A DNA stretch of 64,000 nt from Filobacillus milosensis (lineage in GTDB: Bacteria; Bacillota; Bacilli; Bacillales; Alkalibacillaceae): assembly GCF_004402015.1 (NCBI RefSeq), contig NZ_SOPW01000004.1, forward strand, positions 62,001 to 126,000, read 5' to 3'. Below are positions 37,424 to 46,350 of the stretch, piece after piece (within the stretch, counting starts at the first letter, position 1; each line of letters begins with the position of its first letter). Made by a program: the position numbers and the translations under genes. Under the pieces are notes generated by a model. It was not told the origin of the DNA. It was given only the letters and a program-made list of their open reading frames with translations, and made no database searches.

Positions 37424-38851
37424 TTATAAAGAAGAAATAGTAAAGTCGTTCTCTTTGAAGACTACAGATATATATTTTTCTTCTCTTGTAAATCTTTTCG
37501 AATATTTACCAACAATCATTTCAGTATTCGGGTAAATTATACCATTTGCAGACAATTTTATAAAATCAGAACTGTATTCCTCTGGTGCAAATGCTTGATG
37601 CTCCATTTCTAAATCTTTTAAATTTAATAAGGCATCATCTAATGAACTCTTCTGTTTAACTAAAGTTGATTTTTCTTTTTCTGATAATCCTTTACTTTTA
37701 TAAATTAATAATAATTGATTCCCTAATTTCTTTAATTTTTCAATCGTTTCTTTTAGTTGTTCCATTTCTTGTTCAATTTGCAGTCGTTTGTTCCGAACAT
37801 TTTTGTTTTCACCTAAGTAAATGAATGTTTTAGTATTCATTCGATTACCGACATCTTTACAAGTAACCTTCTTACCAGCAGAAACTGATCCACCAATTAT
37901 ATGTCCTCTTTGACAATGGATCGTTTCTCTGGCAATTACATCACTGTGAAAGATGGATTGGTCAACAACAATTGAACGACCAGCACTCAAGTTTCCTTGA
38001 TTCACATTTTTTATATGTATATCTAAACCTGCATTAATACGTCCTTGACCAAGTCCTGAAATGCCTTCTTTAATAAATACTGATCCACCCGCTTCCAGTG
38101 TAGCCGCTTCAACTAAACCGAATATGGATATATCACCTTTAGCTTTTAATGAGAAGCCTTCAGGAACATCACCACGAACCACAATTGAACCGTTAAAATC
38201 AATATTACCAGTGTTTAAATCTATCGTGTCTGGAACTTCATACACCGGAAGAACTTTAATGTGCTTTTCAGTAACAGAGACTTGACCATGATCTGTAGCA
38301 TAATAAGTACATTCATTTTCTACATACTTTGTGTTTTCACCAGCTCTAAATGCCGGTACTTTACCAGGTTTATGTTTTATAGATTGATTTAAAACATTTA
38401 TACCATCTTCACCATCAGTTGGTGGTATGTATACAGCCAGGGTATCTCCTGTTTCCACTTTAGGGATTTTCATTACCTCTTTGAAGTTAATAGTCTCGTT
38501 TTCATCAATCTTCATTTTCACAATTGTATCAACTTTAAATTCAATATATCCGTCAACACCATTTACAGGCTCTTTTCCCTTAGCTATTTCAACTGGAAAA
38601 CTGATTTCTTCAATATTAGATAATATTTTATTAATTACATCATCGTTGAGCCCATATGAAATTTTGTGTTCATCTAAAAACTTATTAAATGATGTTTGAT
38701 CTACTTGGTCCATTAATGATTGATCAATGAATACTCCATCTTTTAATTCGATAGTAACGCTCAATTGATCTTCACTTATGTTTAGATTAAAAATGTCTGC
38801 AATATTCACGGTACCCTCTCCTGCATTTAAAATCTGATAAGTCGAGTTCAC
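37424..38851 (-). CDS. FapA family (DUF342) polymer-forming protein
   Basis: A 475-residue protein of the DUF342/FapA family. An N-terminal domain is followed by GDTLAVYIPPTDGEDGINVLNQSIKHKPGK. Then comes a right-handed beta-helix-like run of short repeats (about 200-310) with the pattern GSIVVRGDVPEGFSLKAKGDISIFGLVEAATLEAGGSVFIKEG. A coiled coil (about 330-400) and a short C-terminal domain follow. In Vibrio, FapA is linked to polar flagellar assembly and signalling; in Bacillus the role is not settled. Placement inside the fla/che operon next to sigD suggests a surface or flagellar link. Not in the B. subtilis operon. Confidence 0.85.
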   Translation of the reverse strand: MNSTYQILNAGEGTVNIADIFNLNISEDQLSVTIELKDGVFIDQSLMDQVDQTSFNKFLDEHKISYGLNDDVINKILSNIEEISFPVEIAKGKEPVNGVDGYIEFKVDTIVKMKIDENETINFKEVMKIPKVETGDTLAVYIPPTDGEDGINVLNQSIKHKPGKVPAFRAGENTKYVENECTYYATDHGQVSVTEKHIKVLPVYEVPDTIDLNTGNIDFNGSIVVRGDVPEGFSLKAKGDISIFGLVEAATLEAGGSVFIKEGISGLGQGRINAGLDIHIKNVNQGNLSAGRSIVVDQSIFHSDVIARETIHCQRGHIIGGSVSAGKKVTCKDVGNRMNTKTFIYLGENKNVRNKRLQIEQEMEQLKETIEKLKKLGNQLLLIYKSKGLSEKEKSTLVKQKSSLDDALLNLKDLEMEHQAFAPEEYSSDFIKLSANGIIYPNTEMIVGKYSKRFTREEKYISVVFKENDFTISSL

Positions 38852-38855
38852 ATAA

Positions 38856-39620
38856 TTAATTTATTGACAACTTATTTCTCAGCTTTACTATTGCTTTGCT
38901 ATGTATTTGAGATATTCGAGATGTAGATCGTTCTAGGACTTGTCCAATTTCTGTAAAGGTTAGCTCTTCTTTATAAAATAAACTGATGACAAGTTGTTCA
39001 TTTTCATTTAATTCGGTTATTGTCTTACTTAATTCTTCAATATTTTCTTTTTTAATTAACTGATCCTGTGGTGAGTGACCATCTCTGTCAGGAATTGTGT
39101 TTCTTAAATTTTCTCTTTGGTCATCGTCTGATTCAGATGTTTTATCCTCTATTGATAATAAGTTTGCAAAAAGCGTATCTTTAACTATATCGGCCACTTC
39201 ATTTTCTTCCATGCTCACACTTTTAGCAACTTCTTCAAGTGTAGGTGTTCGTTGGTGCGTTTGCTCTAATTTTTCAAATGTTTGTTCAATAATTTTGGAT
39301 TTATCTCTAACGGAGCGCGGAAGCCAATCTTCTTTTCTTAAACCATCGATAATAGCTCCTCGAATTCGAAAAGAAGCATATGTATCAAATTTTAAATCTC
39401 TTGCTGTATCAAACTTTTCTAATGCATCAACTAAACCCATAAAAGCCAAACTTTTAACATCTTGTTTATCCACATTCTTGGGAAGGTGAGCAAAAACACG
39501 ATTAACTTGATAATCTACTATTGGCATATAATGTTCTACTAACAAATTTCCCGCTTCTTGGTCTTTATGATTTTGCCACTTTTCCCATATTAAAGTTAAT
39601 GAGGTAGTTGTTTGAGCCAT
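38856..39620 (-). CDS. sigD: RNA polymerase sigma factor SigD/FliA
   Basis: A 254-residue flagellar sigma factor (sigma-28 class) directing late flagellar, chemotaxis and autolysin genes. Region 2 includes VKSLAFMGLVDALEKFDTARDLKFDTYASFRIRGAIIDGLRKEDWLPRSVRDK, a strong FliA/SigD match. Region 3 (TLEEVAKSVSMEENEVADIV) and region 4 (ELTFTEIGQVLERSTSRISQIHSKAIVKLRN) follow. It lies near the end of the fla/che operon, as in B. subtilis, so its level depends on read-through of the long operon. Start ATG with CGGAGGTGCTAGTTC. Confidence 0.96.
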   Translation of the reverse strand: MAQTTTSLTLIWEKWQNHKDQEAGNLLVEHYMPIVDYQVNRVFAHLPKNVDKQDVKSLAFMGLVDALEKFDTARDLKFDTYASFRIRGAIIDGLRKEDWLPRSVRDKSKIIEQTFEKLEQTHQRTPTLEEVAKSVSMEENEVADIVKDTLFANLLSIEDKTSESDDDQRENLRNTIPDRDGHSPQDQLIKKENIEELSKTITELNENEQLVISLFYKEELTFTEIGQVLERSTSRISQIHSKAIVKLRNKLSIN

Positions 39621-39669
39621 GAACTAGCACCTCCGCGACTGATGATTATGTAAAATTATAGAGAAAGAC

Positions 39670-40167
39670 TTAAATGTAAGTCGTACCTTCATAAACGGTT
39701 CTAATCTTAAGTTGGCATGATTCTGAATCAAATTCTATTGAACGTCCTTTGTTGCCACCAACATCTTTAGCTATTAGAGGAATTCCCTCAGTTTCCAGAA
39801 TTTTTTCAACTGCGATTGCATTTTTATGACCTATTTTCATTTTCTCATTGTTAGACGATATATTAAACATCTGGGCTCCACCGGCCATCTTTGCTGTTAA
39901 ACGCCGCTTTAAGCTGCCATTATCCTCTAATAATTTTATAAGTGCTTCTATCCCTGTATCAGCAAACTTACCAAGTTTAAATTCATCTGTGCGAGACAAT
40001 GATGAATCTGGTAACATGATATGAACTAAGCCCGCTAGCTTACGTCCTTCGTCAAATAATATTAATCCAATACAAGACCCTAATCCAGATGTTGAGATTA
40101 CCTGAGACCCATGAACTATATTAAAATCAGCTATTCCTACTTTTACTTTTTCTATTACATTTTCCAT
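39670..40167 (-). CDS. cheD: Chemoreceptor glutamine deamidase CheD
   Basis: A 165-residue cysteine hydrolase that deamidates receptor glutamines and is also a partner of CheC. The catalytic triad elements are in VISTSGLGSCIGLILFDEGRKLAGLVHIMLP (Thr, Cys and His of the family). The start is taken as the ATG at 40167, ten bases after AGGAG; an in-frame TTG two codons upstream is only four bases from it and overlaps the cheC stop. The gene follows cheC, its binding partner. Confidence 0.95.
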   Translation of the reverse strand: MENVIEKVKVGIADFNIVHGSQVISTSGLGSCIGLILFDEGRKLAGLVHIMLPDSSLSRTDEFKLGKFADTGIEALIKLLEDNGSLKRRLTAKMAGGAQMFNISSNNEKMKIGHKNAIAVEKILETEGIPLIAKDVGGNKGRSIEFDSESCQLKIRTVYEGTTYI

Positions 40168-40169
40168 GT

Positions 40170-40793
40170 TCAATTAACTCCTAATAACTTAAAGATACGT
40201 TTAAATGCATCAGGGTCTGGTAATAAAAAGAAATGGCCTCTAATTTCTTCATCAAGTTGTTCTGAACTTAAAACTGTTTCAATAAAAATAACTTGATCAG
40301 CTACTGTGGATGTTTCTATTAAACCTTGGGACATAATTGCTCCAGTCATATCTATCGTTGCGCTCGGCACCAGTTGATAGAGATTAACATTAATAAAATC
40401 AGCTAATGCTCTTAAGTATGAACCAGTTAAAATGTTACCAAGTTCTAAAAAGGCTGAAGTAGCAATTTGGTTGTCCGCTTGAAGCAATGATTGATTTTGA
40501 TCTCGTGTTAACATTTTAACAAATTGATCGGCATGATCAGGAGAGATTAAAAAGAATACATTGCCCGAAAAATCACCTTCGAATTCTACTAAAACCGCTG
40601 CTTTAACATCTTCAGGACCACCTGTGATTTCCATCATTTGATCAAAAGAAACGACTTTGACGACAGGAACGTCCATATCAATAGGTTTATTTAATAGGTT
40701 TGATAAAGACGTTGTAGCATTACCTGCTCCAATGTTACCAATTTCTTTTAAAATATCTAAATGGATTTGTTCAAACTTAAATATTTCGCTCAT
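40170..40793 (-). CDS. cheC: CheY-P phosphatase CheC
   Basis: A 207-residue phosphatase of phosphorylated CheY, part of the CheC/CheD/CheY-P adaptation system. Two pseudo-symmetrical active-site helices are visible: DILKEIGNIGAGNATTSLSNLL near residue 15 and SAFLELGNILTGSYLRALADFI near 112, each with the E-x-x-N pair. The ATG at 40793 follows GAGAGGGACAAAA; the in-frame extension to 40811 overlaps the ribosome binding site. Length equals that of B. subtilis CheC (about 209). Confidence 0.95.
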   Translation of the reverse strand: MSEIFKFEQIHLDILKEIGNIGAGNATTSLSNLLNKPIDMDVPVVKVVSFDQMMEITGGPEDVKAAVLVEFEGDFSGNVFFLISPDHADQFVKMLTRDQNQSLLQADNQIATSAFLELGNILTGSYLRALADFINVNLYQLVPSATIDMTGAIMSQGLIETSTVADQVIFIETVLSSEQLDEEIRGHFFLLPDPDAFKRIFKLLGVN

Positions 40794-40813
40794 TTTTGTC
40801 CCTCTCAACAAGT

Positions 40814-41278
40814 CTAATTAACTGAAGCTAATTTATCCATTTCTTCAGTAGACAAGACTCTCTCTAAATTAAGTAATATTAATAGTCTATTATCATTTTT
40901 TGATACACCTTTAATATAGTCTACACTGACTTGTCCAATAACTTCTGGAGGAGGTTCAATAGCATCTTGGTTAAGGTCGACTACATCGTTTGCGCCATCA
41001 ACAATTAAACCAACATCAATTCCATCCAAATGAACAATAATGATTCTGGTTTGCTCAGAATATTCTTCAGGTTCCATGTTAAACCGTTCTCTAAGATCAA
41101 TGATTGGTGTTACAACACCTCTTAAATTAATAACCCCTTTAATAAAAGATGGAGTATTAGGTACACGAGTGATTCGTTGAATTCTTTCAATCGAGCCTAC
41201 TACGTTTACAGGTACTCCGTAATATTCATCTTTCAATTGAAAAACTATATACTTCTGATTTTCATTCACCTCAGTCAT
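40814..41278 (-). CDS. cheW: Chemotaxis coupling protein CheW
   Basis: A 154-residue adaptor that links receptors to the CheA kinase. Single CheW domain with KYIVFQLKDEYYGVPVNVVGSIERIQRITRVPNTPSFIKGVINLRGVVTPIIDLRERF, the typical NLRG-x(5)-DLR pattern. It sits between cheA and cheC with short gaps. Start ATG with AGGGGGATGACAT. Confidence 0.97.
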   Translation of the reverse strand: MTEVNENQKYIVFQLKDEYYGVPVNVVGSIERIQRITRVPNTPSFIKGVINLRGVVTPIIDLRERFNMEPEEYSEQTRIIIVHLDGIDVGLIVDGANDVVDLNQDAIEPPPEVIGQVSVDYIKGVSKNDNRLLILLNLERVLSTEEMDKLASVN

Positions 41279-41290
41279 ATGTCATCCCCC

Positions 41291-43300
41291 TTATTTAATC
41301 AAAGCATTCGTGTCAACGATTAATGCTACTTCACCATCTCCAAGAATCGTAGCACCAGATACAGCAAATACATCTCTTAGATAATTACCCAAATTCTTTA
41401 ATACAATTTCTTGTTGTCCAATAAAGGAATCAACAACAAGACCAGCCATCTGGTCCCCTTTACGAACTAAGATAACAGAGTAGTAATCATCATTTTCATA
41501 CATATCGTTAAAATTAAATACTTGTCGTAAATGAACTAAAGGTACAATATTACCTCTGAAATCAATCACTTCACGACCATGTGCTTTATATATATCATTT
41601 TTATTTATTACTGCTGTTTCTATAATAGATGAAAGCGGAATTGCATAAGTATCATCATCTAAAACGACCAACATAACAGAAATGATGGATAGCGTTAATG
41701 GTAGTTTAATAGAGAATGTTGTACCTACTCCTAATTCTGAATCAATTTCTATCGATCCACCTAGTGATTCAATGGTATTCTTTACAACATCTAACCCCAC
41801 TCCACGACCTGAAATATCTGAAATTTGATCAGCTGTAGAGAATCCACTAGCCATAATGAGTTCAAAAATTTGGCGGTCATTAAGGTTAGAAGCCTGTTCC
41901 TGAGTAATAATCCCATTACTTAGAGCCTTTTGTAAGACTCTATCCTTATTAATACCTCCGCCATCGTCTGTGATTTCAACAAAGACATTATTTCCACTAT
42001 GGTACGCTTTCAATAAAAGTTTCCCAGTGTCAGATTTCCCTTGACCAATTCTTTCATCAGGCATTTCAACCCCATGGTCTACGGCGTTTCTGATTAAATG
42101 AACTAACGGGTCACCAATTTCATCAATAACGGTACGGTCTAATTCTGTCTCTGCACCTTCAATTTCAAAGTCAATCTTCTTCCCTAAATCTCTAGCTAAA
42201 TTTCTAACCATTCGTGGAAAACGATTGAAAACTTGATCAATTGGAACCATTCTCATGGTTAAAATGACATTTTGAAGCTCACTTGAAGTTCTTGTCATTC
42301 GTTCAACTGTCTCACGAAAATCTTGATGTTCCAGGCTTTGAGATATTTGTTCTAAGCGACCTCGGTCAATTATTAATTCCTCAAATAAATTCATCAAAGC
42401 ATCAAGTCGCTCAATATTCACACGAATTGTTTTATTTCCTACGGCTTTTTTCTGCTCTTTATTCGTGTCTTTAACCGAATCTTCTACCGTTGCAGATACC
42501 TCTTCTTCTGCCACGTTTTTAACTTCTTTCAGGTTAGATGCAGAGTTGACAGGATTGAATGTATTTACTTGTACATCATTAACTTCTGAGACTTTAAATA
42601 TTTTTGCCTGTATCGTATCGGCATCTTCATCTGAAACAAATAGCATTTGAAATGACTCTTCAAATTGTTCATCTTCTAATTGATCTACAGAAGGAATCGA
42701 CTTGATGACTTCCCCTGCTTTTTCTAAAACTTCGAAAACCATGTAAACGCGTGCTGCTTTTAATAAACAATCTTCTGCAAGAGACACATTAATATCAAAT
42801 ATATTTTGACCTTGTGACTTTGCTTCATCTAGAACAGTTGTTTCAAATTCATCTAATTCAATAGTTGATTCACCTTTGGAAGACACAGGTTTATTTAATG
42901 AACCATTTGAAACAAGATCTTCTCCTGCTTCTATTGCTTGAAGTTTGGTAACAATAGATGAAACATCTTTTTTACCATCTCCACCGTTTGAAACATCACC
43001 AACAATATCTTCAAGGGCTTCGACTGAATCAAACAACACGTCTAAAATAGATGGTTGAACCTTTATTTTTTCATTCCGAATAGCATCTAGAACATTTTCA
43101 AGCTTATGTGTTAAATCAGCTAAATCTTCATATCCCATAGTCGCAGACATACCTTTTAATGTATGAGCAGCTCTAAAAATATCATTTACAATGGTAAGAT
43201 CATCAGAATTATTTTCTAAATCTAATAATCGATCGTTCACAACTTGCAGGTTTTCATTACTTTCATCTATGAATACTTCTAAGTATTGGTTTGTATCCAT
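41291..43300 (-). CDS. cheA: Chemotaxis histidine kinase CheA
   Basis: A 669-residue histidine kinase. P1: phosphorylated His46 in FRAAHTLKGMSATMG. P2 (about 150-260) binds CheY/CheB. P3 dimerisation is near 290-340 (NIERLDALMNLFEELIIDRGRLEQI). P4 ATPase motifs are HLIRNAVDHGVEMP, DDGGGI and GRGVGLDVVKNTIE. P5, CheW-like, is at the C-terminus (TLSIISVMLVVLDDDTYAIPLSSI). Its start shares one base with the cheB stop (TAATG), so translation is coupled. Confidence 0.97.
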   Translation of the reverse strand: MDTNQYLEVFIDESNENLQVVNDRLLDLENNSDDLTIVNDIFRAAHTLKGMSATMGYEDLADLTHKLENVLDAIRNEKIKVQPSILDVLFDSVEALEDIVGDVSNGGDGKKDVSSIVTKLQAIEAGEDLVSNGSLNKPVSSKGESTIELDEFETTVLDEAKSQGQNIFDINVSLAEDCLLKAARVYMVFEVLEKAGEVIKSIPSVDQLEDEQFEESFQMLFVSDEDADTIQAKIFKVSEVNDVQVNTFNPVNSASNLKEVKNVAEEEVSATVEDSVKDTNKEQKKAVGNKTIRVNIERLDALMNLFEELIIDRGRLEQISQSLEHQDFRETVERMTRTSSELQNVILTMRMVPIDQVFNRFPRMVRNLARDLGKKIDFEIEGAETELDRTVIDEIGDPLVHLIRNAVDHGVEMPDERIGQGKSDTGKLLLKAYHSGNNVFVEITDDGGGINKDRVLQKALSNGIITQEQASNLNDRQIFELIMASGFSTADQISDISGRGVGLDVVKNTIESLGGSIEIDSELGVGTTFSIKLPLTLSIISVMLVVLDDDTYAIPLSSIIETAVINKNDIYKAHGREVIDFRGNIVPLVHLRQVFNFNDMYENDDYYSVILVRKGDQMAGLVVDSFIGQQEIVLKNLGNYLRDVFAVSGATILGDGEVALIVDTNALIK

Positions 43301-44352
43301 TACCGGATTCCCCCTTTTGTTACTAATTCATTTAGTGTCTGACCTATTTGATGTATTGGTAGAACAGAATTGGCACCGACTTTCTCAACTATCGATTTTG
43401 GCATACCGTAAATAACTGCTGTTTCTTCAGATTCTGCAATTAAATAATTTGATTGAACCTTTGATTTAAGAAATTTCGCACCTTCTGTTCCGTCACTTCC
43501 CATCCCTGTTAGTACGACGCTAATATGATTAAAGTTTTTTAGCTGGGCTAAAGATTTAAATAACTGATTAACTGAAGGGCGATGTCCGTGATCTACCTCA
43601 TTTTGATTCATCTTAGCCACAATTGAAGTTCCTAACTTCTCGACTTCCATGTGATAATTACCAGGTGCAACATAAGCCTTTCCTTTTCTTAAAATTTCTC
43701 CATGATAAGCTTCACTTACGTCAATATCTGCAATTTGATTTAAGCGGTTAGCCAGTGATTCTGTAAATCTAGGTGGCATGTGTTGAACAATTAATATTGG
43801 CGCTGGAAAATCACTTGGTATATCTTTTATCAGCATTTGTAATGCTTTAGGGCCACCGGTAGAAACGCCAATTGATACAATAGATTGGTCAAAAGGAAAT
43901 GTCATTCGTTCTTGTGTTTGAGGTTTATGTATTATTTTTCCCTTTTGAAGATTTGCTGTTGAAGCAGCCTTAATTTTTTGAATAAGCTCTTTTTCAACTT
44001 TTTCAATATCTAATGAAATAGATCCCGAAGGCTTAGTTAAAAAATCTACAGCACCATACTCAATCGATTGAATTGTACTTTTAGTGCCATCTGCCGTTAA
44101 GCTTGATAACATAATTACAGGTACTGGATTCTCATCCATAATCATCTTTAATGCTTGTAATCCATCTAATTCAGGCATTTCAATATCTAGAGTGACGACA
44201 TCTGGTTTAAGTTGTTTTATTTTTTCTAATGCTACTTTCCCATTTCGTGCTGTATCGATTACCTCTAACCCATCTGATTGATTAATCATATCGGATATCA
44301 TTTTTCTCATGAATGCTGAATCATCGACGACTAGTACCCGTATTTTATTCAA
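43300..44352 (-). CDS. cheB: Protein-glutamate methylesterase/glutaminase CheB
   Basis: A 350-residue response-regulator enzyme that demethylates receptors. The receiver domain has Asp10-Asp11 and the phosphorylated Asp56 (VVTLDIEMPELDG). The C-terminal esterase has the catalytic serine in SIGVSTGGPKAL (about 164), histidine in VQHMPPRFTESLA (about 190) and aspartate in TGMGSDGTEGAKF (about 286). It precedes cheA, overlapping it by one base. Confidence 0.97.
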   Translation of the reverse strand: MNKIRVLVVDDSAFMRKMISDMINQSDGLEVIDTARNGKVALEKIKQLKPDVVTLDIEMPELDGLQALKMIMDENPVPVIMLSSLTADGTKSTIQSIEYGAVDFLTKPSGSISLDIEKVEKELIQKIKAASTANLQKGKIIHKPQTQERMTFPFDQSIVSIGVSTGGPKALQMLIKDIPSDFPAPILIVQHMPPRFTESLANRLNQIADIDVSEAYHGEILRKGKAYVAPGNYHMEVEKLGTSIVAKMNQNEVDHGHRPSVNQLFKSLAQLKNFNHISVVLTGMGSDGTEGAKFLKSKVQSNYLIAESEETAVIYGMPKSIVEKVGANSVLPIHQIGQTLNELVTKGGIR

Positions 44353-44353
44353 A

Positions 44354-45244
44354 TTAATCTACCTTTCTATTAAATAATGACTTTAGTTTGCTTATAAATT
44401 TGAGTTCGTTGTGTGATTCGAATTGTGGTGTTTCATTCATCGTTTTCAAATAGTCTAACACAAGTTTAGCCATCATTTTACTTACTCTAGAACGGTTGTC
44501 CATCACATAATATGGTGTTTGTTCTTTAACAGCTTTAATGACACTTGAATCATCCGGCAAGCTTCCTAGTAATTTCAATTCATAGGATAAAAAGTTCCGG
44601 ACCGCAGCTTGTAACCTATTATACACTAAGATTGATTCATTTGACCCAGTTACTCGATTAACCATTAATGATATATTAACGTTCGGTCGTTCTATTACGA
44701 GGTGTTTAATAGCTGCATAGGCATCTGTAATAGAAGTAGGTTCAGTAGTTGTAACAACAAAGCATTCATCTGCAGCAGAAATAAACGCCATATGTTCTTC
44801 AGACATTCCAGCCCCTAAATCAAAAATAATGTAATCATAGGTGTTTGCGACTAATTCTAATTGCTCAAGAAAATAATCGAATCGTTCTACATTAAGATGA
44901 AAGAAATCAGATAGTCCAGTTCCAGCTGCAATATAAGATAAATTGGAGGGCCCTTGTTCAATGATATCCTCTATTTCTAATCTCTCATCTAACATTGAAG
45001 ACAATGTATATTTTGGATACATTCCTAACAATATATCAATGTTCCCCATACCAATATCTAAATCAAAAATTAAAACTTTTTTGCCTTGTTTACTCAAACA
45101 AATAGAAAAATTTAAAGCGAAACTAGATTTACCCACACCACCTTTTCCGCTGAATACAGCGATTGTATGAGCTTGATTCTCTTCGGCTGATGGTTCTTCT
45201 TGTGTAATTTGTTTTCTTAACTCATAAGCTTGATCCTTTACCAT
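44354..45244 (-). CDS. flhG: MinD/ParA-like flagellar number regulator FlhG
   Basis: A 296-residue P-loop ATPase (YlxH in B. subtilis) that works with FlhF to set flagellar number and placement and to feed C-ring components. The deviant Walker A is FSGKGGVGKSS at residues 31-41, with FDLDIGMGNIDILLG after it and FDLGAGMSEEH for Walker B. A short N-terminal DQAYELRKQI-type helix, known to activate FlhF GTPase in the family, is present. The ATG overlaps the flhF stop by seven bases (ATGGTAA). Confidence 0.95.
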   Translation of the reverse strand: MVKDQAYELRKQITQEEPSAEENQAHTIAVFSGKGGVGKSSFALNFSICLSKQGKKVLIFDLDIGMGNIDILLGMYPKYTLSSMLDERLEIEDIIEQGPSNLSYIAAGTGLSDFFHLNVERFDYFLEQLELVANTYDYIIFDLGAGMSEEHMAFISAADECFVVTTTEPTSITDAYAAIKHLVIERPNVNISLMVNRVTGSNESILVYNRLQAAVRNFLSYELKLLGSLPDDSSVIKAVKEQTPYYVMDNRSRVSKMMAKLVLDYLKTMNETPQFESHNELKFISKLKSLFNRKVD

Positions 45245-46350
45245 TGCTTTTCACCTACTAACAAATCTACGATTAGCTCAGGTGATGCTTCTTGGATGTC
45301 ATCTGGTACACTTTGTCCATAAGTTACATAAGATATCTTAAATTTGTGTTTATTCCACAAATTAAAAATAGCACCATATTGGGATGTTTCATCAGCTTTT
45401 GTAAATATAACCCGATTGACATTTAGCTGATTAAACCTTGTAAAAATATCTTCTAAATCCTTAGATTTGGATGTTAAGGAAAGTACACAATAAATTTCTT
45501 CGTTTTCACTAAATTCTACAAAATCTTTAACTTGGTTAATATATTCGTCCTTACGAAAATTTCGTCCAGCTGAATCAATAAAAATGACATCATAATCTTT
45601 AAATCTATCTTTAGCTTTTTTAAAATCATCTTTATTGTACGCGACTTCTATTGGAACGTTGAGTATCTTTGCATAAGTTTTTAATTGATCGATTGCTGCA
45701 ATTCTGTAAGTATCTAATGTAATAAAAGCAATTTTTTTATCATCTGTAATCGAAGATAAAGCTGCTAACTTAGCGATTGTGGTTGTTTTACCTACCCCGG
45801 TCGGACCAAACAAATAGATAAATTTAGCATGGTGTTTATGGTGAGCAAATGCAGAATCCATCTTTTCTAAAAGATACTGTTTAACGTACCTCTTAAGTTG
45901 TTTATCGTCATTTTTGTCATTAGAATAATACTTTTCTAATAAAAAAGGCAACATTTCATCTATTTCGTCTTTATTTATTTCCTGCTCCTCTAAGTGCTTA
46001 TATATGACTTGTATTGGGTCAGGCAATACATTTTTGTTTGTTTTTTGTTGATTAACTTGAGTTTTTAACTGATTAATTTCTTTTAAGATTTCATCATTTA
46101 AACTGCGATCCTCTTCTTGCTTTGGCTTTTGATAGATTCTGTCTACTTTGTTACTAGCCTTTTTATGACTCATTATAGGGTTAGGATCTACAGCAGCAAA
46201 TACCTCAATATATTTTTTTCGAAAGAATCCAAGAAATCCTTTTGTTTTTTGTTCCCTTGAATTTAATATGACGGCTGACTGCCCTAATTCATTTCTGACA
46301 ACCTTCATAGCTTCAGGCATTGTCGGAGCTGTATATTTTTTTACCTTCAT
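45238..46350 (-). CDS. flhF: SRP-like GTPase FlhF
   Basis: A 370-residue member of the SRP GTPase family controlling flagellar position. The short B domain is K/Q-rich (about 60-120), then an N domain and the G domain. G1 is LFGPTGVGKTTTIAKL (about 177-192), then DTYRIAAIDQLKTYAKIL, G3 FIDSAGRN (Ser where Thr is usual in DTAGR), and G4 FTKADETSQYG. Length is typical (366 in B. subtilis). It overlaps flhA by four bases (ATGA) and flhG by seven. Confidence 0.96.
   Translation of the reverse strand: MKVKKYTAPTMPEAMKVVRNELGQSAVILNSREQKTKGFLGFFRKKYIEVFAAVDPNPIMSHKKASNKVDRIYQKPKQEEDRSLNDEILKEINQLKTQVNQQKTNKNVLPDPIQVIYKHLEEQEINKDEIDEMLPFLLEKYYSNDKNDDKQLKRYVKQYLLEKMDSAFAHHKHHAKFIYLFGPTGVGKTTTIAKLAALSSITDDKKIAFITLDTYRIAAIDQLKTYAKILNVPIEVAYNKDDFKKAKDRFKDYDVIFIDSAGRNFRKDEYINQVKDFVEFSENEEIYCVLSLTSKSKDLEDIFTRFNQLNVNRVIFTKADETSQYGAIFNLWNKHKFKISYVTYGQSVPDDIQEASPELIVDLLVGEKQW

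Noticed and set aside
39097-39489. 130-codon frame on the plus strand opposite sigD
   Set aside because: Antisense shadow of a clearly coding sigma factor; Ser-rich composition typical of reverse frames here.
45238-46350. FlhF with a broken G3 motif (DSAGRN for DTAGRx)
   Set aside because: Ser for Thr is a mild change at this place and the other GTPase motifs are intact, so I do not see a dead enzyme.
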